From the NCBI RefSeq assembly GCF_900112255.1, contig NZ_FOLE01000011.1:1-64000 (forward strand): a stretch of 64,000 nt of DNA, in the 5' to 3' direction. Made by a program: the position numbers and the translations under genes. The notes beneath the pieces were generated by a model that had not been told where the DNA came from, searched no databases, and was given only the letters and a program-made list of their open reading frames with translations. Of this stretch, positions 40,679 to 49,703 are shown piece by piece; the stretch's first letter is position 1; every line of letters starts with the position of its first letter. Source of the DNA: Flexibacter flexilis DSM 6793 (GTDB taxonomy: Bacteria > Bacteroidota > Bacteroidia > Cytophagales > Flexibacteraceae).

Positions 40679-41785
40679 ATGGCAGAGAAAGAAAAAGTAG
40701 ATAAGTCGGCTCAAGTAAGTGCCGCAGATAAAGAGCGCATGGAAAAGCTCAAAATGCTTCAATCCACCTTAGACAAGCTCGATAAAGAGTTCGGAAAAGG
40801 AACGGTAATGCGCCTTAGCGACGAGAAAGTGGCCGATGTTGCTGCTATTCCGACGGGTTCGTTGGGTTTGGATTTGGCGTTAGGGATTGGCGGTTTGCCA
40901 CGTGGCCGCGTGGTGGAAATCTTCGGTCCTGAATCGTCGGGTAAAACCACCCTCACCATGCACTGCATCGCCGAAGCGCAAAAAATGGGCGGTTTGGCGG
41001 CTTTCATTGATGCCGAACACGCCTTTGACCGCGTTTATGCCGAGAAACTCGGAATTGATACCCAAAACTTGCTCATTGCGCAGCCAGACAGCGGCGAGCA
41101 GGCTCTCGAAATTGCCGAACAATTGATTCGCTCAGGTGCTATTGACATTATCGTTATTGACTCGGTGGCGGCTTTGGTGCCAAAAAGCGAGTTGGAAGGC
41201 GAAATGGGCGAAAGTAAAATGGGTTTGCAAGCCCGACTTATGTCGCAGGCGTTGCGTAAACTGACGGGCGTAATCAACCGCACGGGCTGCTGCTGTATTT
41301 TCATTAACCAGTTGCGCGAAAAAATCGGCGTGGTATATGGCAACCCCGAAACGACTACGGGCGGTAATGCGTTGAAATATTATGCGTCGGTGCGTTTGGA
41401 CATTCGTCGCGTGAGCCAAATCAAAGAAGGCGCGGACAATGTGTTGGGCAACCGCACACGCGTAAAAGTGGTGAAAAACAAAGTTGCACCGCCGTTCAAA
41501 GTCGTAGAATTTGACATTATGTACGGACAAGGCATTTCTAAAATTGGTGAAATTTTGGATTTGGGCGTGGAGTTGGAAGTAATCAAAAAATCAGGTTCTT
41601 GGTTCTCTTACGAAGGTAATAAACTTGCGCAAGGCCGCGATGCTGTGAAAACATTGCTTTCTGACAACCCAGAAATGTCTGACGAAATCGAAAAGAAAGT
41701 TCGCCAAAAAATGAGAGATTTGGCCGAAGCACACAAAGGCCAATTGGCTGAAGTGGCCGCCGACGAGGCGGAAGATGCCGAATAA
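40679..41785 (+). CDS. recA: recombinase RecA
   Basis: 368 residues. ATPase that forms filaments on single-stranded DNA for homologous recombination and SOS signalling. Walker [10 protein letters not shown] (83-91) and the later [21 protein letters not shown] (loop L2 and its surroundings) are intact. The N-terminus has a slightly longer charged lead ([20 protein letters not shown]), common in Bacteroidota, and the C-terminus ends in an acidic tail (ADEAEDAE). It is a single gene between terminators. Confidence 0.98.
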   Translation: MAEKEKVDKSAQVSAADKERMEKLKMLQSTLDKLDKEFGKGTVMRLSDEKVADVAAIPTGSLGLDLALGIGGLPRGRVVEIFGPESSGKTTLTMHCIAEAQKMGGLAAFIDAEHAFDRVYAEKLGIDTQNLLIAQPDSGEQALEIAEQLIRSGAIDIIVIDSVAALVPKSELEGEMGESKMGLQARLMSQALRKLTGVINRTGCCCIFINQLREKIGVVYGNPETTTGGNALKYYASVRLDIRRVSQIKEGADNVLGNRTRVKVVKNKVAPPFKVVEFDIMYGQGISKIGEILDLGVELEVIKKSGSWFSYEGNKLAQGRDAVKTLLSDNPEMSDEIEKKVRQKMRDLAEAHKGQLAEVAADEAEDAE

Positions 41786-41810
41786 TTTTTATTAGCAGAT
41801 ATGTACAATG

Positions 41811-41844
41811 GTAGATACGCACGAGAGTGCGTATCTACTTTTTT
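41811..41844 (+). terminator. terminator of recA
   Basis: Perfect 12-bp stem GTAGATACGCAC / GTGCGTATCTAC, loop GAGA, then T6. Confidence 0.95.
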
Positions 41845-41855
41845 GTCTTTTGGGA

Positions 41856-42134
41856 TTATTTCGCTTTGATGGGAAGTGTTCCGTTATACACAGAATAGCC
41901 GCCCACGCGTTCAATATTTACGTCCAAACGGTCGGAAGTGGACACGCCCACAATACGCACATCCATCGAGCCATTGGCATTGACGGGAACTAAGCCATAT
42001 TTGGGTTCTTCGCGTACAATTTTTGGACTACTGGCTTGTGCTTCAGGGACTAAACCCACTTTTTGGATGGTCTGAATAACCAAACACGCCGCAATAATGG
42101 TCAAAAGAATTTTGGTATAAACGTCTGTTTTCAT
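41856..42134 (-). CDS. small membrane-anchored or secreted protein
   Basis: 92 residues. The N-terminal hydrophobic helix (ILLTIIAACLVIQTIQKV, about 9-26) acts as signal or anchor; the remainder is a short beta-rich domain (KYGLVPVNANGSMDVRIVGV, then LDVNIERVGGYSVY). No lipobox Cys is placed correctly for a lipoprotein. The pattern recalls small anchored proteins of unknown function in cyanobacteria and Bacteroidota. Function unknown. Confidence 0.65.
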   Translation of the reverse strand: MKTDVYTKILLTIIAACLVIQTIQKVGLVPEAQASSPKIVREEPKYGLVPVNANGSMDVRIVGVSTSDRLDVNIERVGGYSVYNGTLPIKAK

Positions 42135-42202
42135 GGTTAAGATTTTTTCTCAAATTATAAAATAAATTGATAAGAAACCATAAAGACTTCTAACATAAAT
42201 CG

Positions 42203-42943
42203 TTATAAACAATTGCCGTCGATGTCGCAAGCCTCGCCACCCGCTAACGTGCTGATGGGCTGCTGTGTTTTTTGCCAATCACCAAACGATTTTTGTAGCA
42301 CTTCCAAGAAAACTTGCGAAGGTTGCGCACCTGATACCGCGTATTTTCTATCAAAAACAAAAAACGGCACGCCATTTACGCCGATTTGGGCAGCTTCCTG
42401 AATATCTTGTTTCACTTGATACGCATAAAAATCGCTGCTCAATGCCTCATTAATTTTTGTTTCCGTCAGGCCAATGGCTTTTCCCAACGTGAGCAAAACT
42501 TCATGATTTCCAAAGTCTTGGCCTTCTGTGAAATAGGCTTTAAATAATTTTTCTTCGGCGGCATCGCCCAAGCCTTTGGTTTTGGCCAGTTGTATGAGTC
42601 GGTGCGCGTCGAAAGAGTTGGCGATGACGGCTTTATCAAAATTGTATTCCAAACCGACGCTTTGCGCCATGGCGATTACGCGTTCGTGCATTTTCACAGA
42701 TTCGGCGTAGCTCATGCCTTTGCGTTCGGCCAAATATTGATATACGTTTTTGTCGGGTGCGGGCTGGATGGTGGGGTCAAGTTGAAAACTTTTCCAAACC
42801 ACTTCCACTTGGTCTTTGCCTGCAAATTGGCTGATGGCCGCTTCATAATTACGCTTGCCGATATAGCAAAACGGGCACATTATATCGCTCCAAATCTCTA
42901 CTTTCATGCGCGAGGCTTGGGCAGAATTTACGTTTGTTGTCAT
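42203..42943 (-). CDS. DsbA-family oxidoreductase (FrnE-like)
   Basis: 246 residues. The thioredoxin-fold start VEIWSDIMCPFCYIGKRN carries CPFC (Cys23, Cys26), and GVNGVPFFVFDRKYAVSGAQ holds the cis-Pro loop (VP). This is the FrnE branch, cytoplasmic proteins related to polyketide FrnE and 2-hydroxychromene-2-carboxylate isomerase; they act on disulfides or glutathione-like adducts. The ATG at 42905-42907 (MKVEIW) is an alternative start that fits the family's usual beginning. A C-terminal pair of Cys (ACDIDGNC) is extra. Confidence 0.9.
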   Translation of the reverse strand: MTTNVNSAQASRMKVEIWSDIMCPFCYIGKRNYEAAISQFAGKDQVEVVWKSFQLDPTIQPAPDKNVYQYLAERKGMSYAESVKMHERVIAMAQSVGLEYNFDKAVIANSFDAHRLIQLAKTKGLGDAAEEKLFKAYFTEGQDFGNHEVLLTLGKAIGLTETKINEALSSDFYAYQVKQDIQEAAQIGVNGVPFFVFDRKYAVSGAQPSQVFLEVLQKSFGDWQKTQQPISTLAGGEACDIDGNCL

Positions 42944-43042
42944 CTGATTTTCAAATCTTTGTTAAAGAAAGTTTCTTTCTGTTATCTAAACCACAAACGC
43001 ACTGCTTTTAATTCCCAAGCGCAGAAGAAATGAATATTTCTG

Positions 43043-43069
43043 TTTGGGAGGCAATTTGCTTTATCTTTG
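43043..43069 (+). promoter_or_regulatory. promoter candidate for nuoD
   Basis: TATCTTTG (43062-43069) matches the -7 consensus and lies 18 bases before the ATG at 43088; TTTG at 43043-43046 is a close -33 element (15 bases). The box covers the TTG at 43067 that could otherwise serve as a start, which favours the ATG. Confidence 0.5.
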
Positions 43070-43087
43070 CACTCAAATATTAATCCC

Positions 43088-44296
43088 ATGCCCGACGCAA
43101 CGACCCATTCCGATTTATTACTGACCTCCGTCCCGAACAAATACCGTCCCGAACAACTCAAATCGCATGAGATGGTGATTAATTTGGGGCCTCAACATCC
43201 TTCCACGCACGGTGTTTTGCGTTTGGAGGTGGTTTGTGATGGGGAAATAATCGTGGACGTAGTGCCGCATTTGGGTTATTTGCATCGTTGTTTTGAAAAG
43301 CATGCCGAAGCCTTAGCCTTCAACCAAATTATTCCGTATGTGGACAGAATGGACTATTTGGCCGCTATGAACAGCGAACACGCCTACGCGATGGCGGTTG
43401 AAAAAATGCTGGGAATTGAAAAACAACTGCCGCCGCGCATCGAATACATACGGGTTTTGGTGGCCGAACTGAACCGCTTGGCTTCGCATTTTGTGGCTAT
43501 CGGGACGTATGGCGTGGACATGGGCGCATTTACAGCGTTTTTGTGGATGATGCGCGACCGCGAACATATTCAACGCTTATTGGAATGGGTGTCGGGGGCG
43601 CGAATGTTGTACAACTATATTTGGATTGGTGGTTTGTTTTATGACTTGCCCGTAGGTTTCGAGGAGCAATGTCGCGAGTTTATCAATTATCTAAAACCCA
43701 AACTTACGGAAATAGATAACTTGTTGATAAACAATAAAATATTTGTGCATCGTACGGCCAATGTTGGCGTTTTGCCGCTGCAAGTGGGTATCAATTACGG
43801 AGCTTCGGGGCCAGTGTTGCGTGGTTCGGGTTTGCGTTTTGATTTGCGAAAAGTAGATGGCTATTCCGTGTATCCCGAATTGGACTTTGATGTTCCCGTA
43901 GGTACGGGGCAAATGGGAACGCTCGGCGACAGTTGGGATAGAACCTATGTGCGTGCCTGCGAATGCAAAGAATCCGTCAAAATTATTGAGCAATGCCTTG
44001 ACCGCTTGCAAGGCGACCACAAACGCACGCGCGACTTTGATCCACAGGCTTTTGTGCCTAAAAAAATACGTCCGCAAGCAATGGATTTTTATGCTCGCGC
44101 CGAAAATCCACGTGGCGAATTAGGTTTCTTTTTCCGAACCGATGGCCGCGCCGATGCGCCTGTTCGCTGTAAAGTACGTGCGCCGTCTTTCGTTAATTTA
44201 TCTTTGCTCTCGGCTATCAGTTCGGGGGCAATGCTGGCCGACTTGGTGGCCATTATCGGCTCGCTGGATTTTATGATGGGCGAAGTGGATAGATAA
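43088..44296 (+). CDS. nuoD: NADH-quinone oxidoreductase subunit D
   Basis: 402 residues from the ATG at 43088. Subunit of the peripheral arm of complex I that lines the quinone site with NuoB. Family signatures: NLGPQHPSTHGVLRLEV, PHLGYLHRCFEKHAE, YVDRMDYLAAMNSEHAYAMA, and the C-terminal MGEVDR. The conserved His and Tyr of the quinone pocket are in these stretches. No nuoB, nuoC or other nuo gene flanks it: FrnE-like on one side and an RNA methyltransferase on the other. So either the complex I genes are dispersed or this is an additional copy. Confidence 0.96.
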   Translation: MPDATTHSDLLLTSVPNKYRPEQLKSHEMVINLGPQHPSTHGVLRLEVVCDGEIIVDVVPHLGYLHRCFEKHAEALAFNQIIPYVDRMDYLAAMNSEHAYAMAVEKMLGIEKQLPPRIEYIRVLVAELNRLASHFVAIGTYGVDMGAFTAFLWMMRDREHIQRLLEWVSGARMLYNYIWIGGLFYDLPVGFEEQCREFINYLKPKLTEIDNLLINNKIFVHRTANVGVLPLQVGINYGASGPVLRGSGLRFDLRKVDGYSVYPELDFDVPVGTGQMGTLGDSWDRTYVRACECKESVKIIEQCLDRLQGDHKRTRDFDPQAFVPKKIRPQAMDFYARAENPRGELGFFFRTDGRADAPVRCKVRAPSFVNLSLLSAISSGAMLADLVAIIGSLDFMMGEVDR

Positions 44297-44334
44297 TTTA
44301 TTCAAAATCAATTTTTTATAAGAAAATAAAACTC

Positions 44335-45519
44335 ATGTTAGCAAGCCAATACAAGGCCATTGCCAAAACTATTTTTGGTGCAGAAGAAATTTTAGCCCAC
44401 GACCTCACGGCTCTTGGCGCAACCGACGTACAGATATTGAATCGCGCCGTAAGTTTTACGGCCAACAAAGAATTGCTCTACAAAGCAAATTTGTATTTGG
44501 CCACGGCCTTGCGCATTATCATTCCGATACATGAGTTTAAGGCGCGCAACGAGGACGAACTTTACGAAGGAATCCAGAAAGTTACTTGGCAAAAATATTT
44601 TACCGAACACGATACTTTTGCGATTGATAGTGTGGTGGGTTCGGATTATTTTAATCACTCTCAATATGTTTCGCTCAAAACGAAAGATGCGATAGCCGAC
44701 CAATTTCGTGAACGTTGCGAAGGCGTAAGGCCGTCGGTGGATTTGCGCCACCCAACGGTACGCATTCACTTGCACATTTTGGGCGATGTGTGCAGTGTGG
44801 CTCTGGACAGTTCGGGCGAGTCGTTGCACAAACGCGGCTACCGACAAGGCGGCCAACACGAAGCCCCACTCAATGAAGTATTGGCCGCTACGCTGGTACG
44901 CCTGACGGGTTGGGACGGCCAATCTAACTTTGCCGACCCGATGTGTGGCTCTGGCACTATCGTTACGGAAGCGGGACTTTTTGCCATGAACATTGCCCCT
45001 GGGTTGTTGCGCGATTATTTTGGGTTTAAAAATTGGCCTGATTTTGATGCAGCACTTTGGGAAAAACTGTGTGCCGAAGCCCGCGAACGCATTAATCACG
45101 ATTGGGAATATACGTTGAGCGGTTCGGATATGTCCGAAAAATATGTAGAATTGGCTATGTACGCTGCCGAAAAAACAGGAATTGACGAATGTGTAAAACT
45201 CAAAACCAAGCGTTTTGAAGAAAACACGCCACCACCGCCCAAAGGTGTGGCCATTTTCAATCCGCCGTATGGCGAAAGGCTCATGGGCGCAGACCGTGCC
45301 ATTTTGGATTTGTATAAAACTATCGGCGACACGCTCAAAAATAAGTACAAAGGCTATGACGTTTGGGTTTTGACCAGCAACATGGAAGCTATCAAACACA
45401 TTGGCTTGCGCCCTTCCCGCAAAATCAGTTTGTATAACGGTTCGTTGGAATGTAAATTCCTCAAATTCTCGATTTATGAAGGTTCGCTCAAAGCCAAATA
45501 CCAAGCACAAGGCGAGTAA
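44335..45519 (+). CDS. THUMP-domain class I rRNA methyltransferase (RlmL-like)
   Basis: 394 residues. N-terminal THUMP/ferredoxin-like RNA-binding part (about 1-160), then a Rossmann methyltransferase: DPMCGSGTIVTEAG (motif I) and IFNPPYGERL (motif IV, N-methylation of guanine). This is the arrangement of RlmL/YcbY N-half proteins that make m2G in 23S rRNA. The second RlmK domain is absent, as is usual in this phylum. It lies 38 bases after nuoD on the same strand and may be co-transcribed. Confidence 0.92.
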   Translation: MLASQYKAIAKTIFGAEEILAHDLTALGATDVQILNRAVSFTANKELLYKANLYLATALRIIIPIHEFKARNEDELYEGIQKVTWQKYFTEHDTFAIDSVVGSDYFNHSQYVSLKTKDAIADQFRERCEGVRPSVDLRHPTVRIHLHILGDVCSVALDSSGESLHKRGYRQGGQHEAPLNEVLAATLVRLTGWDGQSNFADPMCGSGTIVTEAGLFAMNIAPGLLRDYFGFKNWPDFDAALWEKLCAEARERINHDWEYTLSGSDMSEKYVELAMYAAEKTGIDECVKLKTKRFEENTPPPPKGVAIFNPPYGERLMGADRAILDLYKTIGDTLKNKYKGYDVWVLTSNMEAIKHIGLRPSRKISLYNGSLECKFLKFSIYEGSLKAKYQAQGE

Positions 45520-45540
45520 TTCTTTTGTTCAATAAAAATA

Positions 45541-45580
45541 AAAAGCTCTTATCCTGACTTCGGCGCGGATAAGAGCTTTT
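45541..45580. terminator. terminator between the RNA methyltransferase and T9SS genes
   Basis: AAAAGCTCTTATCC (45541-45554) pairs with GGATAAGAGCTTTT (45567-45580). Convergent genes use it from both sides. Confidence 0.9.
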
Positions 45581-45598
45581 TTGTTTGATGAGCAATTT

Positions 45599-48331
45599 TT
45601 ATTTCAACAAATCGAGCCAACCTCTGTACGTGCGTTTGGCGTTGCGTGGGTTGAGTCTGAAAAATTCCACTTCTGCCGAGTAAAAATACGTGCCTGTGGT
45701 GGCTTGGCGTTGGTTGCCTGTGATGTTGCCGTCCCATTGGATTTTTTCGCGGTCGGAGGTCTCATACAATTTTTTGCCCCAACGATTATACACCCTAAAC
45801 GTAATGGATTTGATGTACTGCGGCGTAATGCAAATCGGGCGGAAAGTTTGGTTTTTGTTGTCGTCGTTGGGCGTGAACACGTTCGGAAATTCTAACAAAA
45901 CACAATTGTCTTTACAAACACGATTGCTGCGCACGCTTTCGTTGCCGAACTGGTCTAAGGCCGTTACCTCATAGCAACCCGCCAACGACGTGAGGTTTTG
46001 ATGCGTCCAAGAGGTGTTAGTCGTGGTGGCCAAATACGTTGGATTTTGGTCTTCGGTTGCCGTAAAATAAATGTTATAACGCACTACATCTGTATCGCAA
46101 GGCGCGACTAAATTTGGTTTCCACGTTAATATATTATAGTTGTTGGGTAAAAATGGTGTTTGGCAATCGGTCGGGCAAATCAGCGAGTCGATGGTCAAAA
46201 AGGGTGCACACGGCGCAACCGTATCGCGCGGCATAGCCGAAACTTCGTAAGAATCATTATAAAGTGTTTGGCTAATTTTGGGGTTTTGGTACGCGCCGCG
46301 TGTCTGTATTTTGTAGAAATACGTTTGTGAGGCCTGCAACGGAATGCCCAAATATGTGCCATTGTCTGTATAAGAAACCGTAGTGCTATTGGCCAATACA
46401 CTATCTATTACCTCAAAAACATTATTTACTTGTCTGTAAACCAAGTGATATTTCTCCGTGTTACTCCAAGAAGTATTCGTAGTCCAACTCAAATTTACGC
46501 TAGATACACTACCTGTGGCAGTGAGTTGTATGCTCGCCGCCGCGTCGGAGGTGTCTAACAGTGTTGCACTATTTCCATAATAAAATCCCACTTTATAGCG
46601 GTATTCTTTTTGGCGTGTATCTACTTGGTCTATGAAGGTAGTGTCATCAATGGAATTAGCCTGATGCACTTGCGTGTAATTTGTACCGTTTAGGCCGTCG
46701 GCTCTGAATACGCGGTATTGGTAAGGCGCAGGATAAAGGGTTTTATCAAATTCTAATGGCCGTATCCAGCGCACAAGCATTTGGCCGTTTTGGGCAGTGG
46801 TTTGCACGGAAGCGTTTGTCATTACGGGTACATCAAGTAGGAGAGAGGCACACACTTCGTTTGAGGCGTAGCTTTCGCCACCCGCAGGCGCAGGGAATGC
46901 GGCCACTAATCTGTAACAATACGTTAGGCCGCGTTTGAGGCCAAGCCCTCCATTATTGTCTGTAAAAGAAGTAGTTGTGCTGCTTACTTCTCCTATTTTT
47001 ACAAAACCAGACGAGGCGGGCAAACCAATGTTACAATTGCCTTCCACAAAATCCGAGCTATCTACTTTTCTGTAAATGGCAATGGTAGAAGCATTTGGGC
47101 AAATATAGTTTTGCCAATTAAGAATAATGGATTTGTTGGGTTGTGGCGTGGCACTGGTCAGTTGTGGAGCAGGTGCAACCACCGTAATTCGCCAAATTTC
47201 GGTAGTGGCCAATACAGGCGCGAAAACAGGAATATCTTCTGCTTTAAACGTAACATCGTAAGGCTGTTCGCGCACGTCAGCGCAAGAAGTTGTCCAGCTA
47301 AATTGCGCAAACGATGGATTGCCGATAGGATTGGGAGGCGTAAAAACGGCAGCTTGTTGCGGAGCTACCAACGAATAAACGCCGCCATAAGACGTGATTT
47401 TTACTTTGTCTGCAAGATTGGTATCTAAGCCGATAATGGTTTTGTTCAGGATTGTGCCAGCCGCAATGCAAGTGTCTTTTGGTATAATGAGTTTGGGACG
47501 ATAGTTGCGCGTGTCGCGTACAATTATCTGAATATCACGTACCACATAGCCGATGGCGCGGCCACGTCTCCATTCCGTAATGCGTATGGCCGTGTTAAAA
47601 TAACCGACAAGTTGCGGCGCGTCCCAAGTCAAAACGCCCGTTATAGGGTTGATGGTGTTCGTGGCTGCGGCGGTTTGTGCTTCGTTTTGGCCGCCAGCAC
47701 GCACGGCAGGATTTTGATAATTGTCCACCGTAACGCCTGTTTGGGTGCTTGGATTGTAGTCTTTCATCGAAGGAATATTTTCATAAGAAAGACTATCCCC
47801 GTCGGGGTCGTAGGCGGCAGGTGTATGAAAATATTTTTGTCCGATACCTGCCAAATCAATAGCAGGGTTGGTGAGAACTGGCGTGTTATTGATGCCCAAA
47901 AATGGGTCTATAATAATACGCGTTTCAACATAAAACTGCGTACTGGACGAATTGGCCATATTCTTTACGTCCACATTGCGATTTTCACCGATATAGTAAA
48001 TCAAATAAGAACCTGTGGCGGGATACGTGTGAGTGTATTCATAAATACTCATCCAAGTTCCTTTGCCAAGAATCGGCGTGCGTGGGCCTGTACGTGCTTT
48101 CATTTCTGATGTGCCATCTCCGTAATAAAGGCGATTTTCGGGGTCGTCGATGGGCGAAAGACTATCAGTATAGACAGTGAGTGTCATTTTGTAGGTGAGC
48201 GTGGTGGTAGAGATGCGCTTAACCGTGATTTCACCTGCTCTAATGTGGGTTGCAGCCGCTTTGTGGGAAAAGCTCCCCAACAATAATAATGTAGCAATAA
48301 TGTAAGAATATAATTTTAGTATTTTATACAT
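45599..48331 (-). CDS. T9SS type B cargo with gliding-motility C-terminal domain and FN3-like repeats
   Basis: 910 residues. Signal peptide to about residue 28 (SFSHKAAATH). The mature start HIRAGEITVKRISTTTLTY is a repeating element of CHU_C-type surface proteins. The middle contains several FN3-like units (e.g. LTSATPQPNKSIILNW, GSVSSVNLSWTTNTSW). The last 90 residues are a type B sorting domain: FPNVFTPNDDNKNQTFRP, ITFRVYNRWGKKLYET, WDGNITG and TGTYFYSAEV. Such proteins travel by T9SS to the surface, often aiding adhesion or gliding. It is the longest minus-strand gene here after the 1027-residue protein. Confidence 0.92.
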   Translation of the reverse strand: MYKILKLYSYIIATLLLLGSFSHKAAATHIRAGEITVKRISTTTLTYKMTLTVYTDSLSPIDDPENRLYYGDGTSEMKARTGPRTPILGKGTWMSIYEYTHTYPATGSYLIYYIGENRNVDVKNMANSSSTQFYVETRIIIDPFLGINNTPVLTNPAIDLAGIGQKYFHTPAAYDPDGDSLSYENIPSMKDYNPSTQTGVTVDNYQNPAVRAGGQNEAQTAAATNTINPITGVLTWDAPQLVGYFNTAIRITEWRRGRAIGYVVRDIQIIVRDTRNYRPKLIIPKDTCIAAGTILNKTIIGLDTNLADKVKITSYGGVYSLVAPQQAAVFTPPNPIGNPSFAQFSWTTSCADVREQPYDVTFKAEDIPVFAPVLATTEIWRITVVAPAPQLTSATPQPNKSIILNWQNYICPNASTIAIYRKVDSSDFVEGNCNIGLPASSGFVKIGEVSSTTTSFTDNNGGLGLKRGLTYCYRLVAAFPAPAGGESYASNEVCASLLLDVPVMTNASVQTTAQNGQMLVRWIRPLEFDKTLYPAPYQYRVFRADGLNGTNYTQVHQANSIDDTTFIDQVDTRQKEYRYKVGFYYGNSATLLDTSDAAASIQLTATGSVSSVNLSWTTNTSWSNTEKYHLVYRQVNNVFEVIDSVLANSTTVSYTDNGTYLGIPLQASQTYFYKIQTRGAYQNPKISQTLYNDSYEVSAMPRDTVAPCAPFLTIDSLICPTDCQTPFLPNNYNILTWKPNLVAPCDTDVVRYNIYFTATEDQNPTYLATTTNTSWTHQNLTSLAGCYEVTALDQFGNESVRSNRVCKDNCVLLEFPNVFTPNDDNKNQTFRPICITPQYIKSITFRVYNRWGKKLYETSDREKIQWDGNITGNQRQATTGTYFYSAEVEFFRLNPRNAKRTYRGWLDLLK

Positions 48332-48978
48332 ATTTATATCAGAATTAGATTTCCTCTCTGCCCAAAAAGCAACGTAATTATATTATTTTTTGTTGCATCA
48401 AAAACACTTTTTTATTCATATCCCCAAAAATATTGTGATTGGTGGTATAATATTGGGTTAATGTGGCCTTATTGCTGGTTAAAGAAGAGATGAATGTCAT
48501 ACATTTGTATTATTACGTATAAATTTACCAACCAATTTGACCATAATCTGTGCAAATTGGTTAGTAAATTGCCCAAATCTTACGTTTTAGTGTTTTAATA
48601 TACAAAAGTATAAATAGTTTATATTCAGCTATATAACAAAAAAATACCCTCTTAGCCATTGTTAAACATAAAATAAACTGTTTAATAATAAAAAGTATAA
48701 AAAAGGTCTTGATTTAGGTTTGATTTTTTATTTAACTAAAATATTTTATAAAAAAAGCAATAAAATTACACGTTATTTTTTTATAGAAAAATGATAAAGA
48801 GCAAGCCTAAAGTCTTAAATACTAACATGGTATGTTAATGCCTGATTTTATGCTTACAGGTATTGGGCAAATACTATAATTTTAAATAAATGTTTTCGCA
48901 AGAAAAATAGACACTTGTAATTGCTAAATCATACACTTTATCTTTACTAAAATCCAGCTTTAACACAATAATATTTCA
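48332..48978. other. AT-rich divergent intergenic region with an orphan stem-loop
   Basis: About 650 bases between the T9SS protein gene (minus) and the YfiR-like gene (plus). No ORF is convincing. Bases 48522-48539 pair with 48553-48570 (17 of 18 bases, loop 13). A -7-like TATCTTTA (48939-48946) may serve the plus gene. The rest is AT-rich with no clear content. Confidence 0.6.
48522..48570. repeat. 18-bp inverted repeat with one mismatch, far from any gene end
   Basis: AATTTACCAACCAATTTG pairs with CAAATTGGTTAGTAAATT except for one base. It is about 190 bases from the nearest start and belongs to no gene's 3' end, since both neighbours are divergent. Confidence 0.7.
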
Positions 48979-49509
48979 ATGAAGATGAAAACTACAATAA
49001 TCAGATTATCGTTTTTTAGTGTAATATATTTGGCCAGTTTTGTTGGCGCGATAGCGCAACAAACCGATTATAAGTATCATTCTATTTTTATTTATAATTT
49101 TACCAAATATTTGCAATGGCCAGCAGCTAACTCTTCTGGTGATTTTGTAATTGGTATAGTTGGCAACTCGCCTATTGTTTCTGAACTGGAGAAAATGGCG
49201 AGTAGTAAGACGGTGGGCAGCCGCAAAATCGTGGTGAAGCGTTTTGCGGGTGCGGACGAAATCGCACCGTGTCAGATGCTTTTTGTACCTCATAACCAAA
49301 ACAGATATTTGGCCGAAATTACAGCAAAGGCGCGTAAGAGTAGTATTTTGGTTATTACCGAGTCGCCAGGTTTAGCGCACAAGGGAAGTAATATAAATTT
49401 CGTGATAAAAGAAAATAAATGGCGTTTTGAGTTGAATAAAAAAGCAACTGATGAGGCGAATATTAAAGTATCACAAGAGTTGTTAAGTCTCTCAATACCA
49501 GTAGAATAA
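48979..49509 (+). CDS. YfiR-like periplasmic protein (DUF4154)
   Basis: 176 residues with a signal peptide ending around GAIAQ (residue 27). The start of the mature part (KYHSIFIYNFTKYLQWP) and FVIGIVGNSPIVSELEKM followed by ILVITESPGLAHKGSNINFV are typical of DUF4154/YfiR. In Pseudomonas YfiR is a periplasmic repressor of the HAMP-containing cyclase YfiN. Here the next plus-strand gene is a HAMP membrane sensor, which repeats the arrangement, but a terminator lies between. An alternative start (MKTTII) lies two codons in. Confidence 0.85.
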   Translation: MKMKTTIIRLSFFSVIYLASFVGAIAQQTDYKYHSIFIYNFTKYLQWPAANSSGDFVIGIVGNSPIVSELEKMASSKTVGSRKIVVKRFAGADEIAPCQMLFVPHNQNRYLAEITAKARKSSILVITESPGLAHKGSNINFVIKENKWRFELNKKATDEANIKVSQELLSLSIPVE

Positions 49510-49528
49510 CTTCTTGTCGCTTTTAATA

Positions 49529-49557
49529 AAAAACGCGAACATTATTTTCGCGTTTTT
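49529..49557 (+). terminator. terminator after the YfiR-like gene
   Basis: AAAAACGCGAA / TTCGCGTTTTT (49529-49539, 49547-49557), seven-base loop, T-rich end. Confidence 0.9.
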
Positions 49558-49703
49558 ATTTTTTCGGTGATAAGAATTGCTTATTGCTTGTTTTTTTGCA
49601 AATTCGCATTTGGAGCATATTTTCCTTATGTTTCGAACTGTAACCCTAAATGTAGAATTATTTTATTCGTAAAAACGGAACGAAAGTTGCCACCTCTTAA
49701 GCA

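Noticed and set aside
44392-45510. Long minus-strand frame of 372 codons
   Set aside because: Shadow of the THUMP methyltransferase gene on the other strand, whose motifs are clear.
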